Origin: Watersipora subatra
Lineage: Eukaryota; Bryozoa; Gymnolaemata; Cheilostomatida; Watersiporidae
DNA length: 64,000 nucleotides
Assembly: GCF_963576615.1 (NCBI RefSeq)
Contig: NC_088711.1
Span: 21,980,182 to 22,044,181 of the forward strand
Direction: 5' to 3'
The notes beneath the pieces are model-generated. The model saw only the letters and a program-made list of their open reading frames with translations. It was not told the DNA's origin and searched no databases. Below are positions 35,706-46,776 of the stretch, piece by piece; positions within the stretch are counted from its first letter, which is position 1; every line of letters starts with the position of its first letter. A program made the translations under genes and the position numbers.

Positions 35706-36039
35706 TTTCATAAGAGTAACAGGAAGTCAGTGTCACATAAGTTGAGCTGCATCTCTTTCAGTAGAGGCAAATCAAAGTATGAAAGCTATCTATTCCTTTT
35801 GTTGCAATTTTGACAGCCTGACAAAATGGAGGAGTGTCAATGTATCTCAATCTTGCAATTTTGACTTTAAAACCGACTTGTTGCCAAATGTAACTCTTAA
35901 GAGCATGGGATGTCTGCCATCTTGTATTTGACTTGTGGTATATTTTTACCTTAATACAACTCTAATGATAAGCATGTTATGCAATTAGTAAAATATGCAA
36001 ATGACAAAGGATTCAACAGTTTGGCTACCTTCCTATACA

Positions 36040-36820
36040 ACTGTGCAAAAGGGTAGAGATATTTATATTTACTAGAAATGTAGCTATCCTGACATGTCTT
36101 AGAAACATAGCTATTTTGCTATATAGCTAATTGTATCAGAGTACAGAAGTATTTATTTTAATAGATACGTAGCTTATCTTCTATATCATAGTTCAGTGGC
36201 AGAGTAGATTCTTGGAAACAAAGAAATATAGCTTACCTTGTTTCATGTATATCACTATGCATAGTATAGCAAAGGAACTTGTGTTTTCTTGGAAATGTAG
36301 CTTATCTTGCTATATCACAGTGTGTCCAACTACAGGGATATTTATATTCACCACTGGTGTAGCTTATCTTGCTATACCACAGTGTATCCAATTACAGGGA
36401 TATTTATATTCACTAAGGATGTAGCTTATCTTGCTATATCACAGTGTGTCCAACTACAGGGATATTTATACTCACTACTGGTGTAGCTTATCTTACTATA
36501 CCACAGTGTATCCAATTACAGGGATATTTATATTCACTAAGGATGTAGCTTATCTTGCTATATCACAGTGTGTCCAACTACAGGGATATTTATATTCACT
36601 ACTGGTGTAGCTTATCTTGCTATACCACAGTGTGTCCAACTACAGGGATATTTATATTCACTACTGGTGTAGCTTATTTTGCTATATCACAGTGTGTCCA
36701 ACTACAGGGATATTTATATTCACTACTGGTGTAGCTTATCTTGCTATACCACAGTGTATCCAATTACAGGGATATTTATATTCACTAAGGATGTAGCTTA
36801 TCTTGCTATAACCACAAAGG
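36040..36820. repeat. 62-bp minisatellite downstream of NDUFA7
   Basis: Units of 62 bases containing TAGCTTATCTTGCTATATCA and CAGGGATATTTATATTCACT. About eight good copies lie between 36290 and 36815, with diverged ones back to 36040. Two variants, ending CTACTGGTG or CTAAGGATG, alternate irregularly. It lies about 200 bases beyond the NDUFA7 stop codon. Confidence 0.9.
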
Positions 36821-37019
36821 ATACATAAAGATCCATGTTTAGCAGTTGTCGTCATCTTGCTTTCTTCCCATAGACGTAGACATTTTAAAATCAAAGTATG
36901 AACATCCCATAAAGTATATGTATATAATATTTAAATATTCTGAAAAAAATCCATGAATGATTTGCACGCACACCAGAAAAGTCAAAGACAAATCACAGAA
37001 CTATTTGCAGTGGTGTAGG

Positions 37020-40000
37020 TCACCGAAAAGGAGATGGACCATCAGGTCTGCCTGTGACAGGATTGAGACCTGGTCCGGGAGTAAACATACCAGGCCGCAT
37101 CTCAGCCTTATTAGAATCTGGTTCACTGCAAACAAAAAATATATCAGCACTTAAAACGTGCCCAAGTTATTTCAACAAAAGCTGAATAGGCTTAATGAAT
37201 TTTCTACAACAATCTATCATATGGAGTTATCAGCCTTTGTGTAGACAACTCATAGACAACATATTAAGCAAGACTCTTAAAGGTTGACTTGCATCAAAAT
37301 TCACATTACCGTTATTTGATATGAAAAGATTCACCATGTCTTACTCTGTTGTAGGTGCAAAATATGTGGAAAGGTGATTACAAGCTCTTAAAAGCTAAAA
37401 ACGAACAGAAAATCGCAGCCAAACAAGACCGCGTAATTTGGATTCCCTTTCCAAAACGGCTCAAATGTGATGTAGTTGTGAGAGATGGTTTTTGTTTACA
37501 CTTTCTTGCAACCTTATTTGTCGAAATATTTTTACAAATATACTTCACGCATTCAATAAAACTATGTCTATTGTTCTTACGCGTCTGTTTTATCGTCATC
37601 GTAATGCTGTCACTTTTAGCAGTGATATCTTATAACTTACCGTAAAAATTTGTTTAATTTTTTAGCCTTAGCTTGAAGGAGTACATATCATTGTCTGATA
37701 ATCATGACGAGCCGCTTGGTCACCTGTGATAATCGAAAAGTGCTGCAGAAAATATTTGCGAAATATTGGGTCACATGATCAGATTACGACATGCCGATTA
37801 GACCAGGCCGAAACAAAACTGTAAAGTAGCGAGCATCTATATTTGATACGGGGTCTTCGGTAAAACCCAAAGTGTTTGTCATAAACTAGTACTACGATAA
37901 GTATTATATTGAGCTTTGTATTGGCCTTTCAATTCACGTGAGAACATACGTGACAAGACGATAACCAAATTTCGTGCTATGTCATCGAAATAAAGAGATG
38001 CCAATCTACGGCGGCTTTTCGTTTTTGAGCTAGTAAGAGCTTGTTATCAAATTTCCACATATTTGGCACTTACAACACAACAGAGTAAGACATGGTGAAT
38101 CTTTTGATACCAAATAACTGTAATGTGAATTTTGTTGCAAGTCAACCTTTAAGAAGGAAAGCTAAGCAAGCGCACTACACTGATAGCTCTGTTTCACTGA
38201 AGTATGAATTGATCTCTTTAAGAAAAAGTTAAAAATGTTAAGATATGAGATTAGAATAATAGCTTGAAATTGCACTGCGATGAAACTTTCTGTGATATAA
38301 TAAAAAATTAGAATTGCCTTTCCTTGAGTGTACAACCACAGTTCTCTAGGATTGTGATCTAGGTGAGGAAAGCTTTAGGCTGGGGCGGAAATTTGAGTTT
38401 CTCCTCTTGTGCTGTTAAGACAAATCCCATAGAGATTCGAGATTTTTAGACCTTATTAAAATCCCTCAAATAGTTTACAAGTTTTCACTAGCAACCAATT
38501 TTCCGCTTTCGTTACCACGATTTAGTTTGCATTGCTATTATAAAGCTATTCTTTGTGCTTAGCACTCATGTGCTAAAAGTGTTAATGTTAGCTAATGTTA
38601 TAAAAGGGCCCGTTTATAACAGTTCACCTTCGTTTCTGTGAAACTATTCAAGATGGCCAAAGTAAAGACTGGGTCTGCTAAAAAATTAATTTTGATGCTG
38701 ATTTTGACTGATTCAGCGGCGGAAAAGATGTGAAGGTGAAGATGAGTGAAGATGAACTTAAAAAAGTGAAAAGAGTGAAAGCAACGGTGCGACGGAAACT
38801 TGTAGCAGCAGCGTAGAAGCCAACGAACCTAAATTATAAGTTTATTCGATTGGTTTTATTTTAGTTCCTGCAATTATTATAAACATCGATTGTCACTTGC
38901 TTTTGTACATTTCTTCATAACATTTGATAGATTATTATTATTTATTTTATAAATTCGTTGATTTGTAACATACTGCTTGATAACCCCAAGACCACTATCC
39001 AAACTGGGCTTGTAGTGAATAGAAGTTAATGAATCAAATTCCAAATTTGATATAAAAAGTCCGTTTTTGTTGCAAACTATAGCAAACATGAATCATTGGA
39101 AGGAATCTTTATACCCAATTCAAAATACATTAAATTTACCATTTTTAAATACATTGATGGAATCAAAAAATGCTTTCAAATTTAGTAAATTGAAAAGAAT
39201 TTCTCATAGTTTCAAATAATTGCAACACGGATTATAATATCTGCAGATGTTAACTGCTAGCAAAATATATCAGCTTGTAGATTTCTCAGCATTTCAATGC
39301 TCCGTTATTTAATGTCCAAGGTACAAATTGGGCTAAAGAATAGAGTTATCTTTACGGTGCATTGTTGGCATGTGCACTCAGTCGTGGAAGGGTTAGCTAG
39401 CTGGAGCGCTCCTCCGCCTTAGCTAGGGAGAACCCTGCCTACAAATTCTTTTTTTTTAAATCTTTTTTTCACGAAGTTGAAACCGAGCAGCTCACCAAAA
39501 TCATATTACTTTACAACATGTATGACAATAATACAATCGTGCTTTTCTATTACTAGATCTATAATGAGCAACATAACTAGTCTAAATCAAGTCTGCAGCT
39601 AAGAGGATAAATTCACAGATATTCACAAAAACTTTGTGTATGAATCAAAGGATTAGGACATCATAACTGACCTCTCTGCGCCGCCATCTGACAACAAAGC
39701 AGTGGACTGACTGGTGACAATCGTGGCAGGTTTCGATTCTCTCCTTCCATCTCGCGTGTAATAGTAGTTCGCTGACAGTTTATGGGTGATTCCCTCTGGT
39801 AAGGTCGGAGTTGGCACGTCTCTTTAAAATTGATAATATCGCTAATTCTTCAAGCTCATAACTGACCATGGCGCTCAATCAGTGCACAGCAAGCAAAGAA
39901 AAAGCCAGGACAGATACAAAGTGCCATGCAACAAGATTACGTAAAATATCTGGCATTTCAAAGGATTGGCATAAAACTTTGGTGTAAGTATTTAAAACTG

Positions 40001-42131
40001 AACAGAGAAATGTTGTACAACCATCCTAAGACGGTAAAAAATTACTAGTTATCTTTACAACGAATTGCGAGTGTGTAACTTGCTGAATAATCATTCACCA
40101 TATACATTGAAGCAATCTTTAAAAGTCTGAACGAAAAGAAACTTTGCAAAACAAAGGCATTATTTTTTTGTGCAAGCTTGTTCTAAAACGAAAAAAACTT
40201 GCCAATTGATCTTGAATACCAATTCAGAGTCTTTCCAACTCACCTATTCACTTGTTCAAATGCATATCTGTTGTTGATAACGTACTTGCGCTACAAGCAA
40301 AATACGTTTTTAAACACGGCTCAAAACAATGCTTATACGCTAATGACTGACTTTGGGCTCTAAATGGGTCATTGAATATATGTTTCAATTAAATAAACAA
40401 ATGCAACATACAGCAGTTTTCACATTATTAGTATGACATAAAAAAAATTTGTTTGGTTTTTTTTTGTATTTGAGCACCCCGTTTTTAGAGTAGCATAGCC
40501 CAAACTTTGTAGTAGACATCATGACAAACAGACACCTAATGATTAATGTAATGTATTAAAACATGCTGGTGCATGTAGAGAGGTTAGCTGAGCCATTACC
40601 TTGTCGCCTTAGTTCACTAGCTACCTAACATGTACTACATTAAATCTAATACCTCCTTGGCAAAGTAGTGGGTAGCCTAACTCTTGCAAGAAACGGCTAA
40701 GTAAAATTTTGAGCAAAAAACAACAAATGGCTAAACACAAGTAAAATCATGAATTAGACTACAAACTAATAGCTCTAATTTTTGCCAATTAATTCTCTTG
40801 TACCAGAACATTTTTCCATGCTCTGGCATGCAATTTGGTATTAGGTTACATGCAAAGTAGGTCCCTATCGCTGAAAATCACAATCACCAATTTGTAGGAA
40901 CAGCAGCTTATAATTTACTGGTTAAGTAAATCCATAGAACAAAACTTCAACTTCAAGAGTGTGTGCCACTCACATGAACTATGTGTTAGTTAGCAATCTT
41001 TTATTTTGTTGATAGCAAAATAACAAAAAGCCTCTATTTGCAAGCATATTACCAAATAAAATGGAAACTGTAAAAATATCCTGAATACAAGATAGCAGTG
41101 AACAATCCATGCTACATTCAGTCTGAGATGTATTATTTGTGTATAGAATTAAAAAAAATTTACATGAGAGAATGACTTCAAATAAATTATGCGGGATAAC
41201 TTATGCAAAAATAAATTGATTGATATTATATTCAAGTATTCATGTCTGAAGACTAGATTGTCTATGAATGTTGATTGTGGCAAGATTGATTGTTAAGTAA
41301 TAACTTGATGATTATAATATGGTCTGCATCATCTGTCTGTGTGAGTATCATCGATGTTCACCTTTATGGTCTATCAGCAGTAGATTAACTTATTTTTAAT
41401 TGAATCGGCTGCTTTCTTGTATAAATTAAAGCAGATGTTGATAGTTGTGAGGGTTAAGAAATATTTTCTTTCTCAGATTGGTAATTGCGGCAAAGGTCTA
41501 CTGTTTCATCCTCATCCAGGCATGTGCATGTTGGTGTAAATGTTAAATTGAGTTTGTATAGGTGATATTGTAAAGTTGTGTGGCCTGTAAAAAGCCCGGT
41601 TAAAATTGATAGTTGTCTCTTGGTAATATAAGTGGAATAGTGTTTCTCTGTTGTTAAATGTTCTCTTTGATAAATGTTCTCTTTCTAGGTCCTTTAATAA
41701 ACCAGTAGAGCAATCTCCTGTTATTAGACGAGCTCTCCATCGGCGTTGCCGATCATTATTTAGTTGTTTTTAAATAGTGATTTTTTTAAAAATGACTTGC
41801 TAACATATCTGCTATAGTTGCGCTTCTACCATTTCGGCTACATTAACTATTGAAAAAATATTTAATCTATATCCACTAACTTAAACAGTAATGCTAGCCT
41901 TTAATTAAAACATAATTTAATAATACGCAAAAGATCCTTGGCAATTTAAATTTGTCGGCTACCCGTGCATTGTCGTCGAAGTGTTAAAACAAAGTACTAA
42001 CTAGTTTAACGCTATACCGGCATTATACACCGTAGAATATGAGAGTCGAACAGCGTGTAACTACTTACCTGCAAGAAAAAATCTCTGATTCTACTAAGAT
42101 ATCGATTAATGTCTCTAGGCGGTGGTGGCAT
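37020..42131 (-). CDS. NDUFA7: NADH dehydrogenase (ubiquinone) 1 alpha subcomplex subunit 7, complete, 121 aa
   Basis: Four minus-strand exons join in phase: 42131-42069, 40290-40244, 39821-39672 and 37125-37020 (TGA stop). The product is the complex I accessory subunit B14.5a of the mitochondrial inner membrane. Diagnostic sequence is in exon 3: PEGITHKLSANYYYTRDGRR, followed by ESKPATIV. This is the NDUFA7 signature around the HKLSxNYYxTRDxRRE block. The N-terminus (MPPPPRDINRYLSRIRDFF) resembles the family's short amphipathic start. The last exon (MFTPGPGLNPVTGRPDGPSP) replaces the usual VTPG-containing tail and is longer and Pro/Gly-rich. At 121 residues it is close to the 113 of the human protein. 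The exon 3 acceptor (TTTTAAAG) is weak in pyrimidines, but phase and protein similarity support it. Intron 3 carries an inverted-repeat transposon. Confidence 0.92.
37281..38148. mobile_element. Inverted-repeat element with TTAA target duplication, in NDUFA7 intron 3
   Basis: The termini are AGGTTGACTTGCATCAAAAT on the left and the reverse complement of AGGTTGACTTGCAACAAAAT on the right. TTAA lies directly outside each (37277-37280 and 38149-38152). The arms stay similar for about 180 bases (for example GATTCACCATGTCTTACTCT in both). The interior has no transposase. TTAA duplication is shared by the piggyBac and Kolobok groups. Termini starting AG rather than CC make piggyBac less likely. Confidence 0.85.
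38591..38818 (+). pseudogene. Decayed small charged ORF behind a TATA-like box
   Basis: GTTATAAAAGGGCCCG at about 38596 precedes an ATG at 38653 (MAKVKTGSAKK). One base shift later, the sequence reads as a coherent lysine-rich peptide (FSGGKDVKVKMSEDELKK then VRRKLVAAA and a stop), with a TGA in the middle. No family was recognised. The mix of coherent composition, a frameshift and a stop suggests a dead copy of a small basic protein, but chance cannot be excluded. Confidence 0.3.
40291..42068. other. NDUFA7 intron 1, no gene seen
   Basis: AT-rich intron without recognisable features. Confidence 0.55.
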
Positions 42132-43613
42132 TTTTATAAAACAGACACAATTTATCTAGGAATATATGCTGGGCTCTGTAAATCTGCTCGGTAAACAGCG
42201 GAAACCGTGGAACCCTATAAATCATCAGAGCTTGTATAAACGAGACGTAGCTGTAATCCCCGCTGTCCTTTTTTATTCTGGTTATGTTCAGTAATATGAG
42301 AGTTGTTTTATTACATAATGTTAGGAGACAACTCGCGTTAAACGTCGTATTTCCAAATGAGTGTTTATAGAGCATACGAATCAAATGTTTCAGCATTGTG
42401 TGCACGTGCACTTATTAAACTGCAAAATAAAAAACAAGTACATGTATCACAGAATGAAATTTTTTGGGTAGGATTGAAATTTTACTACTAGCATACAGTG
42501 TCTTCTAAACACATAGTAAATATGCAGTATAAGTTTAATTTTGAACAGTTTGCTTTTTGTGAAGTTGGATGTCACAAAACTTCGTGTCATGGCATCAAAT
42601 TGATAATTGTCTCTGTTTCAAATAACACTAACAGGCTTAATAGCGCAATTTTATTTAACAACTATCTCTTGTAGGCCTTCAACAGGTAAAATTGCAATAT
42701 CTTGACACTGTAGATGTAGGATTACTTTCAATACTTTACTCATTCATTTTAATCAATGTTGCTCATGTTAGTGTGGCTTGCTATAACCATGATGTCATAT
42801 TCATACAATGCTATGCTTACAATAATCATGTCATCTTTATGAGGTAGTTGACCTTATGACCTTATAACATTGTGTTTTTGCTGTGTACAAACCCCAACCT
42901 TGTTGTTACACCAGTCAGTTGCTGCGCAGGCTTCAAAGAATACAAACGATATCTGCTTGTGTTACCTATAATTATCATACACTCCTTTTACTTCTACTAA
43001 ACTCACTAACACAACAAAAAGGATATTATATTTTATTCTATTTGCTATTTTACGACTTTTTAAATATAAATATGGCTGAAAAATATACCACAAAACTTCA
43101 AATATTTATGTACTATCTGTACCAAATTAAAAAGAAATTCAGTATCACTCTCATACCACTTTTATTTAGCTGTTATGCAGTATTTTGCTATCGCTGTAGT
43201 TGAGCTATAAGATTTAATAATAACGTTAAATTAATGTGCTGATTAAAGATTAGCAATAAATTGTTGTATATCTCTATGAAACAGTAATTAATAAAGCTAT
43301 CTGTGTATGAAACCTCTATAGAAATGAAATTTTTGCATCTACTAATATGTATGTCTGTTGATAAATACATATGTGACTCACGCATGTCTGGCCACAATGT
43401 TGCTAAGTGCTTTCTCATAGAGAATTACAAAGTAACTTTATATTTTGTAAGGATTAACAACAATTTCATATAAAATTTGAAAATAAAAACATGTTATTAA
43501 CTTGGTAGCAATTTAAGAAGCTTGTGTTAAAAGTTTGTAAATGTGATTTGGAGTTGGGTTAAAATCTATCTTTAAATATCAAAATAACTTAACAAAATTC
43601 AATGTAGTCTTCA
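42132..43613. other. Intergenic region between NDUFA7 and the repeat-protein gene
   Basis: Holds the NDUFA7 upstream region and the repeat-protein gene's 3' UTR. A 106-codon plus-strand frame at 42883-43203 is hydrophobic and low in complexity, and I do not accept it as a gene. Confidence 0.5.
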
Positions 43614-44752
43614 TCAGATTTGGTTATGACCTTTCCTTGCTCTTGCACCTTGTTGGACAAAGCTGCTTCCGCCATGCCTCCGGCGATTTCTTGCCCTATT
43701 ACCTTGTCGGCTTCCACGCCTTTGACCACCATTTGGCAAGTTCAGTTGGCGTTCATTAGGAAGTGGCTCACCACCTGAAAATACTCGCCGTCCATCTGAA
43801 ACTCTTCCATCTAGTCCTAATTTATTACCTTCATTTTCTCGTTGTCCACCCAGTTTCCCACCTCTTTCACCAAAGACTCCGTGTTGTTCTAATGAGCCTT
43901 GTCTACTGTTTGCCATTTTTTGTAAACTATCTGGAATTTGGCGCAAGCCATGTGAAATTCCTGGTCTCTCATTTACATAACCCTGTCCGTTTCCTACGGC
44001 TTCATGGCCTCCAAATGAAACTCCTTGTCCACCATTTAAATTTCTTGGCAAGCTTGGAGAAAATCCCGGGTTGCCACCTGAAAATCCTTGACTGCCGCCA
44101 AATATTCCTTGTCTTCCTCTTGCAAATTCTTGATCACCTCCTGCAAAATCCTCTCTGACGTTTGGCACTCCTCTTCGTAAACCTAGATTTTCTGGTAGAC
44201 CGCCTACAAATCCTTGTCTGCCACCTCGATTGCCTTGTCTGCCGCCTGCAACCTTTGGCCTGCTACCTAAGTGTTCTTGTCTCCCACCTAAATTGCCTTG
44301 CCTATCTCCTACATCATCTTGTCTCCCACCTAGAATGCCTTGTCTGTCACCTACACCATTTTGTCTCCCACCTGGAATGCCTTGCCTGTTGCCTACACCA
44401 CCTTGTCTTCCACCTAGAATGCCTTGCCGATCTCCTACATCAGCTTGTCTCCCACCTAGATTGACTTGCCTATCTCCTACACCATTTTGTCTTCTACCTA
44501 GAAATCCTCCTCGATTGAATAGCTCTTGTCTCTTTAAAGTTGGTGGACCATCTATAACAGCTCCTCCTGTTTCAGCTGCAAGCCTGCTCTTAACAAGGCT
44601 GTTGACTTCTCCAAAACTGCCAGCATTTCCAATATGACCGTTGCCAGACTCACCTTCTGGATTCAAAGACATTGAGCTGAGATCAAAGCTCTTGCAGATA
44701 GACAATGTTACTGCCAACAGTGTGAGCACCTTCATCTTATTTTCTTTGACAG
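43614..44752 (-). CDS. Secreted Gly/Arg/Gln-rich repeat protein, 373 aa, family not recognised
   Basis: One coding exon. A 3' splice site (CTTGTTTGCAG) at 44753 precedes a short leader and the ATG at 44735-44733, so translation is taken from MKVLTLLAVTLSICKS, a standard signal peptide. The longer frame to 44807 would need intron sequence. After an acidic/neutral N-terminal segment (about residues 17-80), the middle is built of 10- to 12-residue repeats of the type VGDRQGILGGRQ, varying at VGDRQ/LGGRQ. More diverged GGxQGF/GGNPGF units follow. The C-terminus is strongly basic (RRGSRQGNRARNRRRHGG). There are no cysteines after the signal region that would suggest a folded domain. Composition resembles structural matrix, adhesive or cuticle proteins, or precursors cut at basic sites, but no function can be assigned. 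It is transcribed from a TATA promoter through a non-coding first exon. Confidence 0.78.
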
Positions 44753-45262
44753 CTGCAAACAAGTTCAAGAAAATTGACACGAGAGACAGTATTAGATAAG
44801 CTAGCAAGAATTGAATAAAAAATCAGCCAATAGCATCCCATATACATGTAATTTAATGCATCTTTTGGCAGTTTTAATTTTTATGTTTAGGTGAAATTTG
44901 TTTTAAAAGGTTGGCTTTTTTGGTTTTATTTGTAAATCATTATCAGCCTTTTGTAAAAATGTAAATTTTATAGAAAAATATATTTTATATACATAAAAAA
45001 TTCTCTTAAAAAAAAAAGCCTGAATGTTATTTGATTTATTACTTACCAGCAATTCAATTTTAATATTGAGCAATAATAATGCTAAACAAACAGAAACTTA
45101 TTAGAGCATTAGAATTAATAAAAAAACTCTTTTCATACAGTTTACTTGCTGCTATGAATTATGTTAGAATATTTAGGATATAATGAAAGCTATAATAAAA
45201 CTATAAAACACTGTGTGCAAAATGTACAGCAAGTATAAGAGTTTCAGAATAATAAAGCGTAC

Positions 45263-45307
45263 CTATTAAATGTACAGCCTGCTAAGAAAGGCCTTCAGTA
45301 AATGATA
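45263..45307 (-). other. Predicted non-coding first exon of the secreted repeat-protein gene
   Basis: It starts about 30 bases downstream of the TATA box and ends at the donor TTTAATAG/GTACGC (45263/45262). It joins the acceptor at 44752. The 5' limit is an estimate from TATA spacing. Confidence 0.5.
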
Positions 45308-45330
45308 GCCTTGATGGAGACATCCCTGCT

Positions 45331-45337
45331 TTATATA
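45331..45337 (-). promoter_or_regulatory. TATA box of the secreted repeat-protein gene
   Basis: The minus strand reads CTGTATATAAAGCAGGGATG, a strong TATATAAAG box, at the right distance upstream of the short leader exon. Confidence 0.65.
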
Positions 45338-46776
45338 CAGGTACGAGAGTATTAAAGACAGATTATCAATAGGCATGTACTGGATTAATAGTTAATCCAG
45401 TCATTCACATAGGTAATATAGCATCAATGTACGCACGAACCCCGGATTCTCTGAGTGAAATAGAATAGAAGAGATGAAGGTCATCTTACGCAGCTTGGTG
45501 TCGAACACAGGTCAGCCAACTAGAGCATCAAGATAATCTCCAATTAATAGTAAACTACTTCATCATCTTCCTCACTGCTACATCTGCCTTTGAAAATAAC
45601 TATCTTGGAAATGAGATCTACGGTGATAGAAGCTGATCCCATATAAGATTAAGCAATGATCTCTCCAATACTCGCAGATGTTCTTTTGCTGCACATTGCT
45701 TTGAAGTTTTTGAGAGGTTAAATGTTTGTAGTTCATTTTTCATGTTATAATAGGTTAAGAAACCTTGCGTTGGGGAAAACAAAAGTTTCCTCGGTAGCAG
45801 CAACAAGGGATGTAATCTTTGAATGTTTGACTGAACCAGAAAATTTGGCAGCAAATATAGCAATGCGAACACTTACGAATAACATAGCTGAATCAATGCA
45901 ACTCATGCTAAAATGATGCCACAAGGTTTTTCAACTGTAGCAGCAAATAGCAGCAGGTTTAGCAGCACGCTTCTGTACCACAATGAAGCACTGTACTGTC
46001 TATCTACCAGAACACCTTGTTTATGTCTTTTATTATTTTCCAAGCCAACAGCCCACGAGTAATCTCATAACTAGATGCATTACTTGAGTAGCAATTGTGA
46101 TTGCACAGAGCTCTGTGATAATTGGTTCCAACAACAAAACAGGTAGTAGCAGCACAGCTCTATATTTTATAACAAGTTCGCAAAACAAAATTGTTAAAAA
46201 TAATGATAAAAACTTCAGTTGATAAATTAAAGCTATATATTCAAATACTAAAACAAATATGTAATATACACACGCAGTAGTATGAAAATGTTGCCTATAT
46301 AAAAAACTATAAAATATTGTTTTGGTCAGATTATGCTGAAATGAGACATAGCTACTGTAAAGTTAAAACAATTGAGTCAAATAAAACACACACAAAATTA
46401 TAAGACTTTTTAAACTTTACCACTTATTCAGATGTCCGCAATACAGACGTATAATGCAGTAGAGTTTTAATAGTAGCAAATATCAACAGTTGAGCCACTC
46501 ACGGGAGAAAGTAAACATAATAAAAAAAAAAAGACTATAAAAATATAATTCTATGTTAGATACATGTTATATCTATGGTAGAATTAAATACATAAGATCA
46601 ACCATGGTATACGCTGTAGGAGAGCAAGGAATGTTAAGGCTGTTCACATGATCTGAGAACCTACTCACACAGTTATGCATAACTGAGTGCTTCACAAGGA
46701 TACTTACATCGTGCAAAGAAGACTTACATGTACATAAATGTGTATGTAGAAAGGTCTGTACACTAGATTCAGAATG
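45338..46776. other. Intergenic region, no gene seen
   Basis: AT-rich sequence between the ankyrin gene's 3' end and the repeat-protein promoter. Several A-rich runs and no supportable coding region. Confidence 0.5.

Noticed and set aside
42883-43203. 106-codon plus-strand frame
   Set aside because: Leu/Tyr/Ile-rich low-complexity frame in AT-rich DNA, no conserved motif, no promoter or splice context.
43763-44637. Three long plus-strand frames (131, 100 and 135 codons) rich in Leu/His/Pro/Cys
   Set aside because: They are antisense shadows of the GGRQ repeat exon on the minus strand, kept open by the repeat period. The minus frame has a signal peptide, splice site and TATA box.
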